Source of the DNA: CAZWKX01 sp964633975
Lineage (GTDB): Bacteria; Actinomycetota; Acidimicrobiia; Spongiisociales; UBA11373
Length of the DNA: 40,398 nucleotides
Reading direction: 5' to 3'
Assembly: GCA_964633975.1 (NCBI GenBank)
Contig: CAZWKX010000019.1
Location: 1 to 40,398, forward strand
In this document: piece after piece, positions 38,199 to 40,398 of the stretch
Layout: every line of letters begins with the position of its first letter
How positions within the stretch are numbered: the stretch's first letter is position 1
Made by a program: the position numbers and the translations under genes
Notes under the pieces: generated by a model
What the model saw: only the letters and a program-made list of their open reading frames with translations
What the model was told of the DNA's origin: nothing
The model's database searches: none

Positions 38199-38204
38199 AT
38201 GATA
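38199..38204 (-). promoter_or_regulatory. Candidate -10 box of the TauE gene (leaderless)
   Basis: TATCAT, then 8 nt, then GTG 38190, without a Shine-Dalgarno site. It is in the 30-bp gap after the F420 gene. No good -35 box is seen. Confidence 0.4.
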
Positions 38205-38220
38205 GGGCCCGCCCTCTCGG

Positions 38221-39213
38221 CTACCTTTCTGCGATCCGGCGCAGGCGGGGCAGTACCTCGGAGCCGAGCATACGGATGGTTCCAAGCTCGTCGGTCGAAG
38301 TGGTGGTGATGGTGACGACGTCGGCGCGCACCTCCTCGACGAGTGGCCGGTAAGCGGCGACAAAATCGTCGGCGCCGGATACGACGGTGTAGCGGCTCAA
38401 CACCTCCTCTCGAGGCATCTCATCGGCGAGGCGGCGCAGTTCCTCGGGGTCGACGGCTTCGAAGCTTCCGGCGACACGGAGGCCGCGCCAGGGCTGTAGC
38501 GCCTGCCAGGCCTCCTTGTCGCTGGTGGCGAACAAGACCCACCGTGTGGTCACGATCAGTGGCGGCGGGCGCCCCGCCGCTTCGGCGGCAGCCCGTGTCG
38601 GCTCGATGACCTTGGCGAAGGCCTCCTCCGGGTCTTTCACGCTGGTGATGATGCCGTCGGCCATCTCACCGGCCAGGGCCGCCGACTTGGGCCCGCCGGC
38701 GGCCAGAAGTATCGGCAGGCGACGTTTCGGTGGGCTGTAGAGACGGGCGCGGTCGGTTGTGTAGTAATCGCCGGAGAAGGTGAGCTTTTCGCCGTCGAGC
38801 AGGCGGCGCATGATCTCGAGCGCCTCCCGCATGCGGGCGGCCCGCTCGGCGTACTTGGGGAAGTGGTAGCCGAGGGGCCCCTCGTTGATGTTCTCTCCGG
38901 TGCCCACTCCGAGGTCGAAGCGACCGTCGGAGAGGCGGTCGAGCGTGGCTGCCGCTTGGGCGATGATGCCGGGATGGAAGCGGAACAGGGGGGTGGTGAC
39001 TCCGGTGACCATACGGAGATTCTCGGTGGCCTGGGCGATGGCTCCGAGGGCGGCGAAGGCGAACCCTGAGCTGCCGGCGTCGTCGACCCAGGGATGGAAG
39101 TGCTCCGAGACCATCACCCCGTCGAACCTGGCCTGCTCGGCGGCGACGGCGATATCGACGAGCTGCTCCGGTTGCCAGGCCTCGTCGCCGCAGAAGTAGT
39201 AGAAGGTGGTCAC
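38221..39213 (-). CDS. F420-dependent LLM-class oxidoreductase, G6PDH family
   Basis: 331 residues. GTG 39213 is chosen since GGGAG stands 7 nt upstream; the open frame extends further but without a ribosome site. Luciferase-like TIM-barrel motifs are present: VTTFYYFCGDEAWQPEQLVD, MVSEHFHPWVDDAG, GRFDLGVGTGENINEGPLG, and PILLAAGGPKSAALAGEMAD. The SEHFHPW and GTGENINE blocks are typical of the F420-dependent glucose-6-phosphate dehydrogenase-related subfamily. The enzyme transfers a hydride between a substrate and deazaflavin F420; whether that substrate is glucose 6-phosphate or another hydroxy compound is not decided by sequence. It implies that the organism makes F420. Confidence 0.88.
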   Translation of the reverse strand: MTTFYYFCGDEAWQPEQLVDIAVAAEQARFDGVMVSEHFHPWVDDAGSSGFAFAALGAIAQATENLRMVTGVTTPLFRFHPGIIAQAAATLDRLSDGRFDLGVGTGENINEGPLGYHFPKYAERAARMREALEIMRRLLDGEKLTFSGDYYTTDRARLYSPPKRRLPILLAAGGPKSAALAGEMADGIITSVKDPEEAFAKVIEPTRAAAEAAGRPPPLIVTTRWVLFATSDKEAWQALQPWRGLRVAGSFEAVDPEELRRLADEMPREEVLSRYTVVSGADDFVAAYRPLVEEVRADVVTITTTSTDELGTIRMLGSEVLPRLRRIAER

Positions 39214-39280
39214 CTCGACTCCCTTCGGATCGCCCCGACATCGGCAAGTCTGTTCGCCTAGTGTTGCAGCGCAGTGGAAT

Positions 39281-39310
39281 CCGCGCGAAACGGAGTACCG
39301 GTTCGCGGGG
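39281..39310. repeat. Imperfect inverted repeat upstream of the aquaporin gene
   Basis: CCGCGCGAA and TTCGCGGGG pair at 8 of 9 positions around a 12-nt loop. The site is between the divergent F420 and aquaporin genes and could be an operator or part of the aquaporin leader. A purine tract of repeated GA follows and merges with the ribosome site. Confidence 0.4.
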
Positions 39311-39356
39311 TCCAACAAGGTGCAGGAGGGAAGAGAGAGAGAGGAAGGGAGCCTGC

Positions 39357-40094
39357 ATGAAGGAGGACGTTCAGAAGTTCCTAGCCGAGCTAGTGGGCAC
39401 GTTCATCGTGGTCGGCATCGGCTGTGGAGTGCTGGCAGCGACGGGGGGCGGGGATGGTCTCTCCGTTGCTCTCGCCTTTGGCCTTGCCTGGATCACGGCC
39501 CTGTACACGCTGGGCCATCTGACCGGCGGCCATTTCAATCCGGCGCTGAGCTTGGCGGCGTTCCTGGACCGGGCCATCTCGGCCAAGGACTTGGTCGTCT
39601 ACTGGGTCGCCCAGGTGGCCGGTGCCCTCGGGGCGATGCTCATCTACGCCTGGATCTTCAGCAAGAACACCGTGGCGACAATGGCTGCGAGTTTCCCGGA
39701 TGCGCCGGTCGACGGTGCAATCAGCTTCCCCAAGGCGTTGGTCACTGAGGCCATCCTCGTGACGATCCTTGTGGCGGCGTTCCTGGTGCTCATTCGGAGT
39801 AAGGCTGACACCAAGTACCTGGGCATGGGCCTCGCCTTGACGGCGGTGACGATGTTGGGCTTTGGTGTGACCGGTGCCGCGGTGAACCCGGCGCGTGTAC
39901 TCGCCCCGGTCATCGTGGGCGGATCCAGCATCAAGGCGCTGGCGCTGGGAGGGCCCGCCAACACCTCACTGTGGGTGTACTGCGTGGGCGCGATCATTGG
40001 TGCCGTCGCCGGTTGGGTGCTCTACCGGGTTGTCGTCAAGGGCGACCTTGACTTCAGCGATGACATCACCGAGATCAAGCAATCCATGATGTAG
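39357..40094 (+). CDS. Aquaporin (MIP family)
   Basis: 245 residues from ATG 39357, preceded by a purine-rich ribosome site (GGAAGGGAG). Six helices and two half-helices with the pore motifs are present: HFNPALSLAAF and AAVNPARVLAPV, the NPA pair of the water/glycerol channel family. The helix-1 block LAELVGTFIVVGIGCG is typical. The Arg after the second NPA belongs to the selectivity filter, which with its neighbours suggests a water channel rather than a glycerol facilitator, though this is not certain. It is a single-gene unit closed by a strong terminator and divergent from the F420 oxidoreductase gene. Confidence 0.93.
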   Translation: MKEDVQKFLAELVGTFIVVGIGCGVLAATGGGDGLSVALAFGLAWITALYTLGHLTGGHFNPALSLAAFLDRAISAKDLVVYWVAQVAGALGAMLIYAWIFSKNTVATMAASFPDAPVDGAISFPKALVTEAILVTILVAAFLVLIRSKADTKYLGMGLALTAVTMLGFGVTGAAVNPARVLAPVIVGGSSIKALALGGPANTSLWVYCVGAIIGAVAGWVLYRVVVKGDLDFSDDITEIKQSMM

Positions 40095-40115
40095 CTCGCC
40101 AGACGGTGAGTATTG

Positions 40116-40145
40116 GAGAGGCGGCCTCCGGGCCGCCTCTCTTTT
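40116..40145 (+). terminator. Rho-independent terminator of the aquaporin gene
   Basis: GAGAGGCGGCC, loop TCCG, GGCCGCCTCTC: a perfect 11-bp stem followed by TTTT, 22 nt after the stop codon. It is the clearest terminator in the window. The hairpin may also help to end rnpB, which comes from the other strand, although no T run follows on that side. Confidence 0.92.
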
Positions 40146-40160
40146 GTCTGCTATCGAGAG

Positions 40161-40398
40161 GGGGGTGAGCCCGCCTATAAGCCGGATTCTGTACCGGCCC
40201 GAGGGCCGGCGGCGACCATCTATCTAGGCCCGCCGTTGCCGGACGGGCTCGTGCGGCCTACCCGGGACCATCGGACGGGCCGCCCGGTCCCTGCTTGGCC
40301 TTGCTCCCGGTGGGGTTTAGCGAGCCGCCGCGGTCACCCGCGACGCTGGTGGTCTCTTACACCACCGTTTCACCCTTGCCTGTGCCCGAAGGCCATCG
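40161..40398 (-). ncRNA. rnpB: RNase P RNA, 3' part (partial)
   Basis: Read on the minus strand the segment has the conserved parts of bacterial class A RNase P RNA. They are, in order, GGGUGAAACGGUG, GUGUAAGAGACCACC, AAACCCC, GGGAGCAAG, GGGUAGGCCGC, AGAUAGAUGGUCGCC, and the 3' terminal ACAGAAUCCGGCUUAUAG followed by GCGGGCUCACC. It is the catalytic RNA that matures tRNA 5' ends. The 5' part lies outside the window. The 3' end is set at about 40161 by the closing GGGCUCACCCCC pairing segment; it may be off by a few bases. Confidence 0.95.

Noticed and set aside
1..40398. CRISPR arrays, tRNA genes, insertion sequences or prophage
   Set aside because: No regularly spaced repeats, cloverleaf-like segments, transposase, integrase or phage structural genes were found on either strand by eye.

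Overview
The window is GC-rich, densely coded DNA from what looks like a high-GC Gram-positive bacterium. An F420-dependent oxidoreductase, a SigE-like ECF sigma-factor remnant, a CGNR-type regulator, mycobacterial-type MMPL and ChoD-like proteins, and several start codons sitting 6-9 nt behind a TANNNT box (leaderless transcripts) all point to Actinobacteria. A deep lineage such as Acidimicrobiia is my guess; I cannot prove it from the sequence alone. No tRNA, rRNA operon, CRISPR array or intact insertion sequence was seen. The only structural RNA is the 3' portion of RNase P RNA at the right edge.

Layout. 1-1344: tail of an AbiE-type (type IV toxin-antitoxin) locus. It holds the last codons of a probable antitoxin, an AbiEii nucleotidyltransferase interrupted by an in-frame TGA, and a DUF3024 gene. 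1351-5751: potassium uptake, with a KimA-like APC permease converging on a Kup transporter; an inverted, decayed fragment of the permease gene lies just upstream. 5992-9444: a small unknown gene, a GH2 exo-glucosaminidase-like enzyme with a clear leaderless promoter, and a frameshifted DUF559 nuclease gene. 9570-11609: an unknown Cys/His protein coupled to a 47-residue Pro/Glu-rich protein, a two-helix membrane protein and a cytochrome c lipoprotein. 11671-15604: a thiamine-diphosphate enzyme divergent from a zinc dehydrogenase plus MFS transporter pair. 15612-18767: an envelope O-acylation operon (MBOAT, SGNH, then an endonuclease V homologue lacking two catalytic Asp). 19127-21934: two paralogous seven-repeat surface proteins with tandem-repeat tracts. 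22040-25206: TetR regulator and MMPL/RND exporter around one promoter-operator. 25278-28402: small proteins, a CGNR protein, a TasA-like secreted protein, and one polypeptide joining a SipW-type signal peptidase to a DNRLRE-domain cargo with its own signal segment. 28468-32982: GMC (cholesterol-oxidase-like) oxidoreductase, tyrosine phenol-lyase and galactokinase. 33120-35466: decayed remnants of an ECF sigma factor and a GT4 glycosyltransferase around a membrane protein and a CelD-like acyltransferase. 35758-37405: a tightly overlapped zinc-ribbon, RNase H and DUF457 operon. 37402-40094: TauE exporter, F420 oxidoreductase and aquaporin with a strong terminator. 40161-end: rnpB on the minus strand.

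Most unusual item: the signal peptidase-cargo fusion at 26972-28402, which joins a protease to a domain bearing a signal of the kind such proteases cut. Second tier: the interrupted AbiEii, the catalytically altered endonuclease V, the tetR promoter whose spacer is a palindrome, the hidden 47-codon gene, and the concentration of broken genes. Some of the breaks could be assembly errors and need read-level checking.
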